From: Alphaproteobacteria bacterium
Lineage (GTDB): Bacteria; Pseudomonadota; Alphaproteobacteria; Puniceispirillales; Puniceispirillaceae
Reading direction: 5' to 3'
NCBI GenBank assembly: GCA_016780775.1
Contig: JADHLI010000020.1
Location: forward strand, 1-34,413
DNA: 34,413 bases
The position numbers and the translations under genes were made by a program. Numbering within the stretch: position 1 is the first letter of the stretch; the number at the start of each line of letters is the position of its first letter. Shown in pieces: positions 1 through 8,050 of this stretch. Below the pieces are notes generated by a model. The model had not been told where the DNA came from and made no database searches. It saw only the letters and a list, made by a program, of their open reading frames with translations.

Positions 1-137
1 TGACCGCGCAAAGCTATGCATTTCAGCATGATTTTCTTGCCCGTACAGCGACCCGTATCGTGAATGAGGTTAAGGGCGTGAACCGCGTGGTCTATGATGT
101 AACCAGCAAACCTCCCGGCACAATCGAGTGGGAGTAG
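1..137 (+). CDS. guaA: GMP synthase, C-terminal end (partial)
   Basis: The gene enters from the left edge, so only the last 44 codons are present. The reading frame starting at base 3 ends in [19 protein letters not shown] followed by TAG, which is the characteristic C-terminus of GuaA, the glutamine-hydrolysing enzyme that converts XMP to GMP. The final seven codons (117-137) also form one half of the direct repeat that bounds the genomic island. The C-terminus seen here is therefore probably supplied by the island rather than being the original one. An integrase gene follows 138 bases later. Confidence 0.93.
   Translation, partial: TAQSYAFQHDFLARTATRIVNEVKGVNRVVYDVTSKPPGTIEWE
117..137 (+). 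repeat. attL-like direct repeat in the guaA 3' end
   Basis: These 21 bases encode G-T-I-E-W-E-stop of guaA. They recur at 10736-10756 with 17 of 21 identities, in the same orientation and reading phase. The longest identical block is GAGTGGGA (126-133), a plausible overlap region for a tyrosine recombinase. The four differences all fall on third codon positions. The guaA 3' end is a known genomic-island integration site, and an integrase gene lies just downstream. The exact crossover point is inferred. Confidence 0.82.
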
Positions 138-153
138 TTTTCGCATACTAAGT

Positions 154-217
154 TATTGAATTTATTGGAATTCAATATTACATAGTTCTTTCATAGCACA
201 TTGACTTTATTGGATTT
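154..217. promoter_or_regulatory. Candidate integrase/excisionase arm sites beside attL
   Basis: A perfect 9-bp inverted repeat, TATTGAATT/AATTCAATA with a 6-nt loop, occupies 154-177. A 17-bp sequence at 156-172 recurs directly at 201-217 with 15 of 17 matches (shared core TTTATTGGA), offset by 45 bp. Close to the other island end, 10649-10659 reads TTTATGGGATT, one mismatch from TTTATTGGATT at 207-217. Repeated motifs at this distance from a core site are typical of arm-type binding sites for integrase or an excisionase. The function is inferred. Confidence 0.42.
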
Positions 218-275
218 TACCTGTAATGTTGCTTAGAATATTGCATAGATTAAGCACTACTACAGGTAATAGCAC

Positions 276-1580
276 TTGAGCGGGATTACGGTAAAAAAGA
301 AACACTACAAGGAAAATGAAATCCCCATTTATGATGGAGAGGCAGTTTTATACTTGGTTGGTGAAACTTGGTATTACAGGTGCTGGCTTAAGGGCGAAAA
401 CAAATACGCAAGAAAAAGTCTGCGAACAAAAAGCAGAGAAATGGCTATAGAGCGTGGCAAAAGTGCTCATCGTCGTTTGCTTACAGACGTTGAAGATGGA
501 CGTTTATTTTTTGCAATAGATATCAAAGAAGCCATCAACAAATACTTAGACGACAAAAGAGACGAAGTAGTTGGTGACACGATTGAAGAACGTGGCACAC
601 AAGGCGGTATTACTAAAGGACGCTTTAAGACTATAGAAACGCACTTGCGGCACTTTTTGAATTACATTGGTAAGAACACAAAAGTTAGTGAGTTAAAAGA
701 TTACGACTTGGATGGTTATGTTAAAGCAAGGCGTAAAAAGGCGGTTGACATCACTATTAGGAATGAAGTTGCATCAATAAATGCGGCAATGGCTTGGATT
801 TTTGACAGGCTGAAACAAACAGACTTTAGAATGTTTTTGATCCCAAAAACTCTGAAGCACGTCACCAAAACAAAGAATAGTGCAGACAATCAACGCATCA
901 AACGACAGACATTTACACGTGAAGAATGGAAAGCGTTTGTTAAAGCGATGCGAACTTACACAAAGGATTGTGTCGCGCACGCTGACAAAGATTTTAATGC
1001 AAAAGAAAGATTGTTGGTTCGATACTTTTGCTTGTTTGCGGCAAACAGCGGTATGCGTAGTGGTGAGCAGTTTAACTTGCACTGGCGGTGTGTAAGCACA
1101 CAAACAGATAAGCACAACGGCAAAGAGATGACGATTGCAAAGGTGATTGTTGATTACGGCACAAGCAAGAAACGATTAGAACAGAGAGAATTTTGGTGCA
1201 GAGGTGGTGAATACATTGAACGCTGGGCTGATATAGCAAAACACGAGGACAATGACGGCTTTGTGTTTAGTGTTGACGGTAAAGCAAGAATGCCAAAAAC
1301 AAACTTTATGCGGCACTGGAATGCTATGCTTGAAATGGCTCAGTTTGATGAAGAGCGTAAGCAACACATTGTGCCGTATTCACTTAGACATTTTTGCGTG
1401 TCGCAACGTGTTTTGGCAGGTTTGAGTTTTATTGAGATAGCACAAAGTTTGGGAACAAGTGCAGTAGAAGTTGAACGGACTTACAACCATTTGCAGGACG
1501 AGGCACGCAAACGCTTTGCTGTTGCTGATTACAGAATAGTAAATGAAGTTGCTGTACCATTAGAGGTGTATGGCGATTGA
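276..1580 (+). CDS. int: Tyrosine-type site-specific recombinase (island integrase)
   Basis: This 434-residue protein should catalyse integration and excision of the island at guaA. It has an N-terminal DNA-binding part, a SAM-like core-binding region (about 80-200) and a C-terminal catalytic domain. Visible catalytic positions are R261 in NSGMRSGEQ, a probable K298, R371 in PYSLRHFC and nucleophile Y403 in RTYNHL. The usual first histidine of HxxR is Tyr368, and the GTS motif at 393-395 replaces the usual GH; both fit the YSLRH/GTS branch of phage-type integrases. The start is TTG at 276 with only a weak ribosome-binding site, so the true N-terminus could be shorter. The gene starts 138 bases after guaA and reads away from it, the usual arrangement for guaA-targeted islands. 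Confidence 0.92.
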   Translation: MSGITVKKKHYKENEIPIYDGEAVLYLVGETWYYRCWLKGENKYARKSLRTKSREMAIERGKSAHRRLLTDVEDGRLFFAIDIKEAINKYLDDKRDEVVGDTIEERGTQGGITKGRFKTIETHLRHFLNYIGKNTKVSELKDYDLDGYVKARRKKAVDITIRNEVASINAAMAWIFDRLKQTDFRMFLIPKTLKHVTKTKNSADNQRIKRQTFTREEWKAFVKAMRTYTKDCVAHADKDFNAKERLLVRYFCLFAANSGMRSGEQFNLHWRCVSTQTDKHNGKEMTIAKVIVDYGTSKKRLEQREFWCRGGEYIERWADIAKHEDNDGFVFSVDGKARMPKTNFMRHWNAMLEMAQFDEERKQHIVPYSLRHFCVSQRVLAGLSFIEIAQSLGTSAVEVERTYNHLQDEARKRFAVADYRIVNEVAVPLEVYGD

Positions 1581-1591
1581 GCTAATACGTC

Positions 1592-1753
1592 TCACTTTGC
1601 GTTCTTAAACGCTAGCTCTGTATAAAGCTCCAGTACACGCTTTTTGCTGTTCTTAAGTATTATCGTGTCGCTTAAGTTTTTTTCCAACCAAGCTTTATGG
1701 TTAAGTTCTCTGCTTATTTCTTTTTGTATTTTATGTATGCTGCGCTTCTTCAT
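1592..1753 (-). CDS. Small basic hypothetical protein (53 aa)
   Basis: A minus-strand ORF runs from ATG (1751-1753) to TGA (1592-1594). It starts MKKRSIHKIQKEI and is rich in lysine and predicted helix. I do not recognise a family. No clear Shine-Dalgarno is visible; a TATATT-like -10 box sits just upstream, so leaderless expression is possible. It is convergent with the integrase gene and lies downstream of hsdR on the same strand, separated by about 140 bases. A short basic helical protein beside an integrase could be an excisionase or regulator, but nothing shows that directly. It could also be a chance ORF. It fills most of the 314-base gap between int and hsdR. Confidence 0.35.
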   Translation of the reverse strand: MKKRSIHKIQKEISRELNHKAWLEKNLSDTIILKNSKKRVLELYTELAFKNAK

Positions 1754-1894
1754 GCTTAAAATATAGCATCAAGTGTCTGTTTTAAAACCACAAATCACTA
1801 TAAATGATAGGCGCATTCTAAGCGTCAACAGTGCACTTTAGGGACATTTTAGTAGTTTGGTAGCGGATAACGATGACTGGCGCGTAAGTGACGC

Positions 1895-4216
1895 TTAAAT
1901 CGCTTCTTTATATAGGTTTTTCTGAAACTCTATGAATGTCCGCTGAATTTCTTGCGGTGTTCCTAGTTTAAGCTGTGCTGCATGGATGCTTCCGTACTTG
2001 GCAGTTAACACTGTACTTAATTTGCTGACATCTAGCTCATCAACGCCAACATCCACATAGTTCCGCAATACATACTCAACAAAGTCACGTTGTGCGGCAT
2101 TCAGTAGGTTGTAGATATTGTCTTTGTTTGTTTCCACTCGTGCAGCACGCGAGACAGGTGATTTAGCGTACGCAATATATTCCAACACATCAAATAAATC
2201 GCTGTCTTGTGCTTCTATGAGTTCCTGCAGCTTTTCCAAATCATCCCTGTGACAGCCTGCATCCTCTAACTTTTTCAGTAATTCCCTGCGTGTCATTGGA
2301 TTTGCCCATAGTTCACGCAAACGTTCTTCACTTTCCAGCAATTCTGGTAATTTGAGAACATCAAATAGACGTTTGAGAAATTCTTCAGCACTGATTGGTT
2401 TGCCGTCTACATAGAAATAGGTGCTGCTCATACTTTGCAGCTCACGCACTTTTCCGTCGCTGAGCTTGATTTTAAGTTTGGTTTTTGGGGGATCATCTTC
2501 ACCACCACCGCCTGTGTCACCACCACCAGTGTCTCCGCCCCCCCCGCCAGTGCCGCCACCTTCACCGCCTTCTGGTTCAACAGGCTCACCATCCCATTCA
2601 GCGTCATTGAACATGTGATAGGCATTCACAAAATCAATAATTGTGAAGTAGTGCTTGCCCTCAAATAACCGTGTGCCACGCCCAATGATTTGTTTGAACT
2701 CAATCATGCTGTTCACAGGGCGCATCAACACGATATTGCGAACGTTGCGGGCATCGACACCCGTTGTAAGCTTTTGGCTGGTAGTTAGAATTGTAGGTAT
2801 CGTTTTGTCATTGTCTTTGAACTGGTTCAGATAGGTATCACCAATCGCTCCATCATTTGCTGTCACACGCACACAGTAATCAACGCTTGGGCTATCTGCT
2901 GTCTGATTGATTAAATCACGTATCATCCCTGCGTGGGCTTGGTTGGCGCAAAACACCAATGTCTTTTCATTTGGATTGATGGCGGCAAGCATGTCTTCCA
3001 CACGCTTCTTCTCACGCTCTCTTATGACAATTGTCTTGTTGAAATCCTTTTCCGTGTAGACGTGCCCTTCATCCACTTCACCTTCAATCACTTCATCGTC
3101 AGGCGTATAGATATATTCATCAATCGTTGTTTGGATGCGTTTGACTTTGAATGGGGTAAGAAAGCCATCTTGTATGCCTTCTTTAAGGCTGTAGGTGAAA
3201 ACAGGCTCGCCAAAATAGGCGTATGTATCCGCGTTATCTTTACGTTTTGGGGTTGCTGTGAGCCCCAAATGCACAGCACCAGAAAAGTAATTGAGAATAT
3301 CACGCCAGCTGCTTTCATCATTAGCACCACCTCTGTGGCACTCATCAATGATGATTAAATCAAAGAAGTCTGGTTCATATTCACCAAAATAAGGTTCGCC
3401 ATCTTTGCCACTCATAAAGCTCTGAAAGATGGTGAAAAAGACACTACCATTTTTGGGGACTTCACCACGTTTGGCGATGTCATTGGGTGTAATGCGAACC
3501 AGTGCCGCATCATCAAATGCGCCAAAATCCAAATAGGCTTGGTTCGCTAGAATGTTTCTATCTGCGAGGAATAAGATGCGAGGCTGCCGCTTGCCGTCAC
3601 GCTGTAGTGTCCAGCGGCTTTTAAACAGCTTCCATGCTATTTGGAATGCAATGAAGGTTTTGCCAGTTCCTGTGGCAAGCGTAAGTAAAACACGTTGCTT
3701 TTCTTCTGCTATCGCCTGAACGGCGTTACTGACGGCAAGTTGTTGATAATAGCGGGGTTGTCTCGTACCGTTGAAATCTTCAAACGGCACATTGCTAAAC
3801 TTATCTAGCCATTCATTGCCGCTGCCATAAACACGCTGCCACAGCTCCTCTGGTGACGGGAAAGCGTCAACTTCGCCTTCTACGCCATTTGCGTGGTTGA
3901 TTTCATAGATGGCTTTACCGTTCGCAGCAAAGCTGGTTTGCAGGCGAAGTTTTTCTGCATACAACTTAGCTTGTGCAACACCCTCAGACACATCCAACTC
4001 ATTGCTTTTAGCTTCAACAACAGCGAGCTTGGTATTTTTGTACTCAAGTATGTAGTCAGCTTTAAGCTGTCCTGTACGGATTCCGCTTGAACGGATTTCA
4101 CCAGCATTGATGTTGTATTCACGCCATACCCGCACACCTGTGTCAGCACTCGTAAACCAACCAGCGGCTTCAAGCTGTTTGTCTATGTATTGTGCACGGG
4201 TATCAGCTTCGTTCAT
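1895..4216 (-). CDS. hsdR: Type I restriction enzyme, R (endonuclease/translocase) subunit
   Basis: This 773-aa protein cleaves DNA after ATP-driven translocation in complex with HsdM and HsdS. The N-terminal nuclease has D54 and E68-A-K70 of a PD-(D/E)xK site. The SF2 motor shows ATGTGKT at 181-187 (Walker A), IIDECHRGG near 290, GLTATPKR near 318 and the motif VI region QIIGRGTRLFEGK. The length and C-terminal region fit the EcoEI-like branch. Between the motor and the C-terminal domain (about residues 547-573) is an extreme glycine linker of G, E, D and T whose coding strand contains a run of eight G (2538-2545). The gene is last in the operon and overlaps hsdS by 4 bases (ATGA), implying translational coupling. 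The reading frame is intact in this sequence. Confidence 0.95.
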   Translation of the reverse strand: MNEADTRAQYIDKQLEAAGWFTSADTGVRVWREYNINAGEIRSSGIRTGQLKADYILEYKNTKLAVVEAKSNELDVSEGVAQAKLYAEKLRLQTSFAANGKAIYEINHANGVEGEVDAFPSPEELWQRVYGSGNEWLDKFSNVPFEDFNGTRQPRYYQQLAVSNAVQAIAEEKQRVLLTLATGTGKTFIAFQIAWKLFKSRWTLQRDGKRQPRILFLADRNILANQAYLDFGAFDDAALVRITPNDIAKRGEVPKNGSVFFTIFQSFMSGKDGEPYFGEYEPDFFDLIIIDECHRGGANDESSWRDILNYFSGAVHLGLTATPKRKDNADTYAYFGEPVFTYSLKEGIQDGFLTPFKVKRIQTTIDEYIYTPDDEVIEGEVDEGHVYTEKDFNKTIVIREREKKRVEDMLAAINPNEKTLVFCANQAHAGMIRDLINQTADSPSVDYCVRVTANDGAIGDTYLNQFKDNDKTIPTILTTSQKLTTGVDARNVRNIVLMRPVNSMIEFKQIIGRGTRLFEGKHYFTIIDFVNAYHMFNDAEWDGEPVEPEGGEGGGTGGGGGDTGGGDTGGGGEDDPPKTKLKIKLSDGKVRELQSMSSTYFYVDGKPISAEEFLKRLFDVLKLPELLESEERLRELWANPMTRRELLKKLEDAGCHRDDLEKLQELIEAQDSDLFDVLEYIAYAKSPVSRAARVETNKDNIYNLLNAAQRDFVEYVLRNYVDVGVDELDVSKLSTVLTAKYGSIHAAQLKLGTPQEIQRTFIEFQKNLYKEAI
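2538..2545 (-). repeat. Homopolymeric G8 tract inside hsdR
   Basis: There are eight consecutive C on the plus strand (G on the coding strand) within the glycine-linker codons. The surrounding 2500-2575 is a simple GGN/ACN-type repeat. Tracts of this kind are prone to slipped-strand indels, which here would truncate HsdR after the motor domain. The tract is long enough to be suspicious, but slippage is not demonstrated. Confidence 0.6.
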
Positions 4217-5391
4217 GCTGCCTCACTTTGTAATTCTTGTGCGAGAATTGATGATTTTAATTTTTCTAGTTCTGAAAGCTTCTTTGTTTCTATAGTTCGA
4301 ATATTTTGAAACTGAATTTCTGTTTCTTTAAGTGTTTGGGAATAGGTGAGTTGCTTATCGATTGGAATGTTAGGAACTGGAAGTTTCTTTAAATCTGTTA
4401 TTGATAGATTTGGCTGCATTAGTGTGTTTACGTTGGAGAGCACGTAATCAAGCACCATTGATGAACTTAAGTATGAGTATAAAAATTCGCTATTCATCAG
4501 TTTTGGATTTGCTGACACACTAGCAACGCGCTGGTTCAAAAGTGCTCCTTCGTAATTTTTAGGTACAACGGCAACCTTTAAGCCGCCATTGATAACAGTA
4601 CGTGTTAGTGCGAAGACGATGTCACCCTGTTTGACTGCAAATTGTTTGTGTTTTGCTAAGAAATCCTTTGGGAGATTTACATCGTTTGTTTCAACAAAAT
4701 CCCTAATACCTACATTGGTAATTTTAATTACAGGTACCCCATTCGAATGCTGAAAATCACCACTTTTAAAGGCGTATCCATTTATTATTTCACTAGTTTT
4801 TTCTAATTCAATTAGTGAAGATGACAGATTGCTGAAGAAACTGCTTTTATTAGTTTCTTCCAATTTGAAATAGTTTTGTATCTTTATCTTTGTTGCGTGA
4901 ATAGCCTCATCAATCTCATCAAAGGCGGCATCAAGTTTGGCTACGATGCGTTGCTGCTCTGCGAGTGGTGGGAGCGGGACATCAAAGTCATAAATATCAT
5001 CTTTGCTAAAACCATTCTGAGCAGAGCGGCTTGAAACCTCCATTAGTGGTTTCTGAAACAGAGGTGATGTAAGGTACGCCTGAAGCCAACCTTTTGATAT
5101 AAGTTCTTCATTGGGAATGGTTTTCATTAGTGCAACATTATAGGCGCCTGATAAGCCGCTTAGTATCTGCCCCACAGATGCACCATATCTACCTATCAAA
5201 ATGTCAGTTTCTGAGCATAATCTATTTTTTTTTGCGGTTGGTATGTAGGTAATATTTTTGTCAGATTTAAAATCTCGTATTTGAAGAAACCTCACATAAC
5301 CATCTGCAGGCTCATAAACAAATTCCTTTTTGGGAGGTTGGCTGCCTCCTTCAAATTTGCATATTTCCCCAAGCTTCACCGTTTTCCACAT
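4213..5391 (-). CDS. hsdS: Type I restriction-modification specificity subunit
   Basis: The 392-aa subunit determines the bipartite DNA target recognised by the methylase and the restriction complex. It has two target-recognition domains: TRD1 starts MWKTVKLGEICKFEGG and covers about 1-140, and TRD2 starts near SEIINGYAFKSGDF and covers about 195-335. Each is followed by a helical spacer. The central spacer has the family hallmark LPPLAEQQRIVAKLDAAFDE; the C-terminal one has ETKKLSELEKLKSSIL. The gene overlaps hsdM by one base (TAATG) and hsdR by four, so all three are translated from one message. The target sequence cannot be read from the protein. Confidence 0.95.
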   Translation of the reverse strand: MWKTVKLGEICKFEGGSQPPKKEFVYEPADGYVRFLQIRDFKSDKNITYIPTAKKNRLCSETDILIGRYGASVGQILSGLSGAYNVALMKTIPNEELISKGWLQAYLTSPLFQKPLMEVSSRSAQNGFSKDDIYDFDVPLPPLAEQQRIVAKLDAAFDEIDEAIHATKIKIQNYFKLEETNKSSFFSNLSSSLIELEKTSEIINGYAFKSGDFQHSNGVPVIKITNVGIRDFVETNDVNLPKDFLAKHKQFAVKQGDIVFALTRTVINGGLKVAVVPKNYEGALLNQRVASVSANPKLMNSEFLYSYLSSSMVLDYVLSNVNTLMQPNLSITDLKKLPVPNIPIDKQLTYSQTLKETEIQFQNIRTIETKKLSELEKLKSSILAQELQSEAA

Positions 5392-6845
5392 TACAGCAAC
5401 TCCTTAATCGCCTGTAATGCTTGAGCAGCTTGAGTATCTAGTTCCTCAATCTCAGCAATAATTTCTGCTGGAGTACGGTTATCTGTTTCTTCAACACGAT
5501 TAGGGTTGTTAACTGTCAAATCCCATGTGTCTGTGTTGATGTCTGCAACATCCACAAGCCAGCTATTGTCGCTGAGTTCCTGCGTTTTAGACATCTCAAC
5601 AAATTCAGCCAAATCCTTTTCATTCAGCGGATTTGTCTTACCCATGTTTCTGCCAACATTTAGCTGGTAATACCAAACTTTATCAGTTGGCTTGCCCTTC
5701 TCAAAGAACAGAACAACTGTTTTGACGCCAGTGCCAATAAATGCCCCACCTGGCAAATCTAGCACAGCAAACAAATTACATTCCTCTAATAACTGCTTGC
5801 GAAGGGCGATGCTGGCGTTGTCTGTATTGCTGAGAAACGTGTTCTTAATAACTACGCCGCAACGCCCACCACTTTTTAGAATTTTGATGAAATGCTGTAG
5901 GAATAGATATGCTGTTTCACTGGTTTTGATTGGGAAGTTTTGCTGAATTTCTGCTCGCTCTTTACCGCCAAATGGCGGATTAGCAAGAACCACATCAACT
6001 CTGTCTTTTTGCTGAATGTCAGTAATGTTCTCAGCCAATGTGTTGCTGTGAACGATATTGGGTGCCTCAACCCCGTGCAGTATCATGTTCATAATACCAA
6101 TCACGTACGCTAACGACTTTTTCTCTTTGCCAATAAAAGTATTGTTTTGCAGTTGTTCGTAATCAGCTGCACTTAGCTCACCTTGTCCGCGCATCCATGC
6201 GTAAGCCTCACAAAGAAAGCCAGCACTGCCAACTGCACCATCATAAACAGTCTCGCCAATTTGCGGATTAGTGACTTTCACAATGCTTTTGATTAGCGGG
6301 CGTGGTGTATAGTATTCGCCGCCATTACGCCCTGCGTTACCCATATTTTTGATTTTATCTTCGTAAAGGCTGCTGAGCTCGTGTTTGTCCTCATTGCTTA
6401 GGAACTTTAGCTCATCCACCTTGTTGATTACGTCACGTAGAGCGTACCCACTTTGAAGCTTGTTACGAACCTCACCAAATATCTCACCTATTTTGTAGTT
6501 GAGGCTACGAGGGTTTTCAGCAGTTTGTTTGAAGCTGGCTAGATGTGGGAACAGCTTGAAATTCACAAAATCCCGCAAGTCATCGCCAGTCATTGCGGTA
6601 TTGTAATCTAGCGTACCATCAGCTCGCTTTGGCGCTGCCCATTCAGCCCAACGAAATTCGCCATCAATGATACGATTGTAGCTTTCACCGTTGAGAAGTG
6701 CCGCTGTTTCTTTATCAGCCTCAAAGTCATCCAAGTATTTGAGAAACAGTATCCAGCTGGTTTGCTCAATGTAATCAAGCTCGCTGCTACATCCAGCGTC
6801 TTTCCATAGAGTATCGTCAATATTTTTGAATGCTGCTTCGTACAT
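5391..6845 (-). CDS. hsdM: Type I restriction-modification DNA methyltransferase subunit
   Basis: This 484-aa N6-adenine methyltransferase subunit modifies the HsdS-defined site using S-adenosylmethionine. It has an N-terminal HsdM helical domain (SWILFLKYLDDFE), then GEYYTPRPLIKSIV, a SAM-binding motif DGAVGSAGFL (a variant of DPAxGTGGFL) near residue 205 and the catalytic NPPF motif (VVLANPPFGG) near 290. ATG 6843-6845 starts the gene, preceded by a GGTGG ribosome-binding site that lies inside an inverted repeat (6848-6913). It is first in the hsdM-hsdS-hsdR operon. A possible promoter (TTGCCT, 16 bp, TAATAC on the minus strand) lies in the 79-base gap after the serine recombinase. Confidence 0.95.
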   Translation of the reverse strand: MYEAAFKNIDDTLWKDAGCSSELDYIEQTSWILFLKYLDDFEADKETAALLNGESYNRIIDGEFRWAEWAAPKRADGTLDYNTAMTGDDLRDFVNFKLFPHLASFKQTAENPRSLNYKIGEIFGEVRNKLQSGYALRDVINKVDELKFLSNEDKHELSSLYEDKIKNMGNAGRNGGEYYTPRPLIKSIVKVTNPQIGETVYDGAVGSAGFLCEAYAWMRGQGELSAADYEQLQNNTFIGKEKKSLAYVIGIMNMILHGVEAPNIVHSNTLAENITDIQQKDRVDVVLANPPFGGKERAEIQQNFPIKTSETAYLFLQHFIKILKSGGRCGVVIKNTFLSNTDNASIALRKQLLEECNLFAVLDLPGGAFIGTGVKTVVLFFEKGKPTDKVWYYQLNVGRNMGKTNPLNEKDLAEFVEMSKTQELSDNSWLVDVADINTDTWDLTVNNPNRVEETDNRTPAEIIAEIEELDTQAAQALQAIKELL

Positions 6846-6847
6846 GT

Positions 6848-6913
6848 GCCACCAATAAGTTTGTTTAATCCAGTATTATCAAATTATTGATTTAAGGCAA
6901 TTATTTTGGTGGC
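6848..6913 (-). promoter_or_regulatory. Inverted repeat spanning the hsdM promoter and ribosome-binding site
   Basis: GCCACCAATAA (6848-6858) is repeated inverted as TTATTTTGGTGGC (6901-6913, with two extra T). On the minus strand the arm next to hsdM contains GGTGG, its only good Shine-Dalgarno, three bases before ATG. The other arm lies just below the end of the upstream recombinase gene. This could be an operator with two half sites or a long-range hairpin that masks hsdM translation. Either would fit controlled establishment of a restriction system. Confidence 0.4.
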
Positions 6914-6924
6914 TCGTAATTGCG

Positions 6925-7485
6925 CTAGGCTGCCACGTCAGTTTGTTTTTTGAGAGCGCGATGAACAGTCATCCTGCTTATGTTCAGATATTCAGCAATC
7001 TCTGTATTGTTCAATCCGTCAGCTTTCAGTTCAGAAATTCGCTTTTCACTTACCTTTTTGCTGCGCTTCCTATTTTCATAAACACCTTTTGCTTTTGCTT
7101 TGGCTATGCCTTCTGCCTGCCTTTTACGAATGATGTTTCGTTCAAACTCTGCAAAAGCCCCCATCATTTGTAGCTGTAGCTTGGCAAAAGCGTCATCACT
7201 GCTGCCGCTGAAGGTGAGGCGTTCACTAAGAAATTCAATTGAAACCCCTTTGTCGTTCAATTGGGTGATGATGCTTTGTAAATCACGTAAATCTCTTGCA
7301 AGTCTATCAATGCTGTAAACAACAACCTCATCACCACTGCGAACGTAACTCATCATCTCTAAGAGTTCAGTTCTGTCCGTGTCTTTGCCGCTGGCTTTAT
7401 CTTCAAAGACACGTTCAACGATGCCCAAGTCTTGTCTGTCCAAGTTTTGCTCTATCGTGCTTACCCGTCTGTATCCAACACGCAT
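6925..7485 (-). CDS. Serine recombinase of the resolvase/invertase family
   Basis: This 186-aa enzyme makes double-strand exchanges through a serine nucleophile. The catalytic domain starts MRVGYRRVST, with Ser9 as the nucleophile, and carries SIDRLARDL with R61 and R64. Next comes the long E helix (MGAFAEFERNIIRKRQAEGI), then a C-terminal helix-turn-helix (about 140-182, GLNNTEIAEYLNISRMTV), the Tn3-resolvase/Hin layout and length. ATG at 7483-7485 is chosen because CAGGAG lies six bases upstream; a start at 7527 would add 14 residues before the conserved N-terminus. It is divergent from the gene at 7700, across a repeat-rich 214-base region that may hold its sites. Its target (resolution, inversion or island dimers) is unknown. 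Confidence 0.92.
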   Translation of the reverse strand: MRVGYRRVSTIEQNLDRQDLGIVERVFEDKASGKDTDRTELLEMMSYVRSGDEVVVYSIDRLARDLRDLQSIITQLNDKGVSIEFLSERLTFSGSSDDAFAKLQLQMMGAFAEFERNIIRKRQAEGIAKAKAKGVYENRKRSKKVSEKRISELKADGLNNTEIAEYLNISRMTVHRALKKQTDVAA

Positions 7486-7491
7486 CGCGTT

Positions 7492-7620
7492 CTCCTGTGT
7501 AACATATAAGTCTAAACTTAATGCCACCTAGTCAGAAGAGCAACCAAAAGGCGAATAGAAAGCTGAAAATCTGTAACAGGCTGAGCTGTAACAGCTGAGT
7601 ACACTTAAATGTTACAGGAG
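7492..7620. promoter_or_regulatory. Four-copy CTGTAACA control region between divergent genes
   Basis: CTCCTGTGTAACAT (7492-7505) is mirrored by ATGTTACAGGAG (7609-7620), a 12-bp inverted match apart from a two-base insertion. Between them CTGTAACAG occurs twice in tandem (7571-7579 and 7586-7594), each followed by CTGAG with one extra G in the first. Clustered copies of a short motif upstream of a serine recombinase are typical of resolution sites or autoregulatory operators. The 7492-7505 copy also overlaps the recombinase ribosome-binding site, which favours self-repression. Confidence 0.5.
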
Positions 7621-7699
7621 TAAAAAACGCCGTTTTTAGGTGTTTCTGCTGTATTTGTAGCGAAAGAGATAAATAAAAATATAAGCAGGAATACAACTT

Positions 7700-8047
7700 A
7701 TGAGAAAACAGATAAAAGAAATGCGCGTTGGCAACATAGATGTGGAGAACGCGACACTTGCTAAACGACAACGGTGGGCGGAACTGCAGGCTAAAGACGT
7801 TGAAAAAATTTATGCTGACATCCAATCAAAACTTAAACAGATACCAAAAGACCAATGGACTGCTTGGGATGTTGAGAGCCTAAATCGAATTGAAGCTATA
7901 CTGGGTGACAGGCGAGCAGATGAAATTAGAAATGATATTGAAAGAATAATGACACTTGCTGGGCTATCATACGGGCTTGAGAGAGCGAGTCATTACAAGA
8001 AACATGAAATGCTGAAAAAGTTGAGAGACGAAGGAGAGGAAACATAA
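7700..8047 (+). CDS. Hypothetical island protein (115 aa)
   Basis: I do not recognise this family. It begins MRKQIKEMRVGNIDVEN, has an N-terminal charged helical stretch, a WTAWDVESLNRIEAILGDRR segment in the middle, and ends in a lysine/glutamate-rich helix. No signal peptide, membrane segment or cysteine cluster is visible. ATG is preceded by AGGAA at good spacing. The gene is divergent from the serine recombinase and shares its control region. It stands just upstream of the hairpin-dense non-coding stretch, so both could be on one transcript. Confidence 0.7.
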   Translation: MRKQIKEMRVGNIDVENATLAKRQRWAELQAKDVEKIYADIQSKLKQIPKDQWTAWDVESLNRIEAILGDRRADEIRNDIERIMTLAGLSYGLERASHYKKHEMLKKLRDEGEET

Positions 8048-8050
8048 GAA

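Noticed and set aside
2421-2668. Proline-rich and other ORFs across the hsdR glycine linker
   Set aside because: They are by-products of the GGN/CCN simple repeat in other frames of an intact hsdR.
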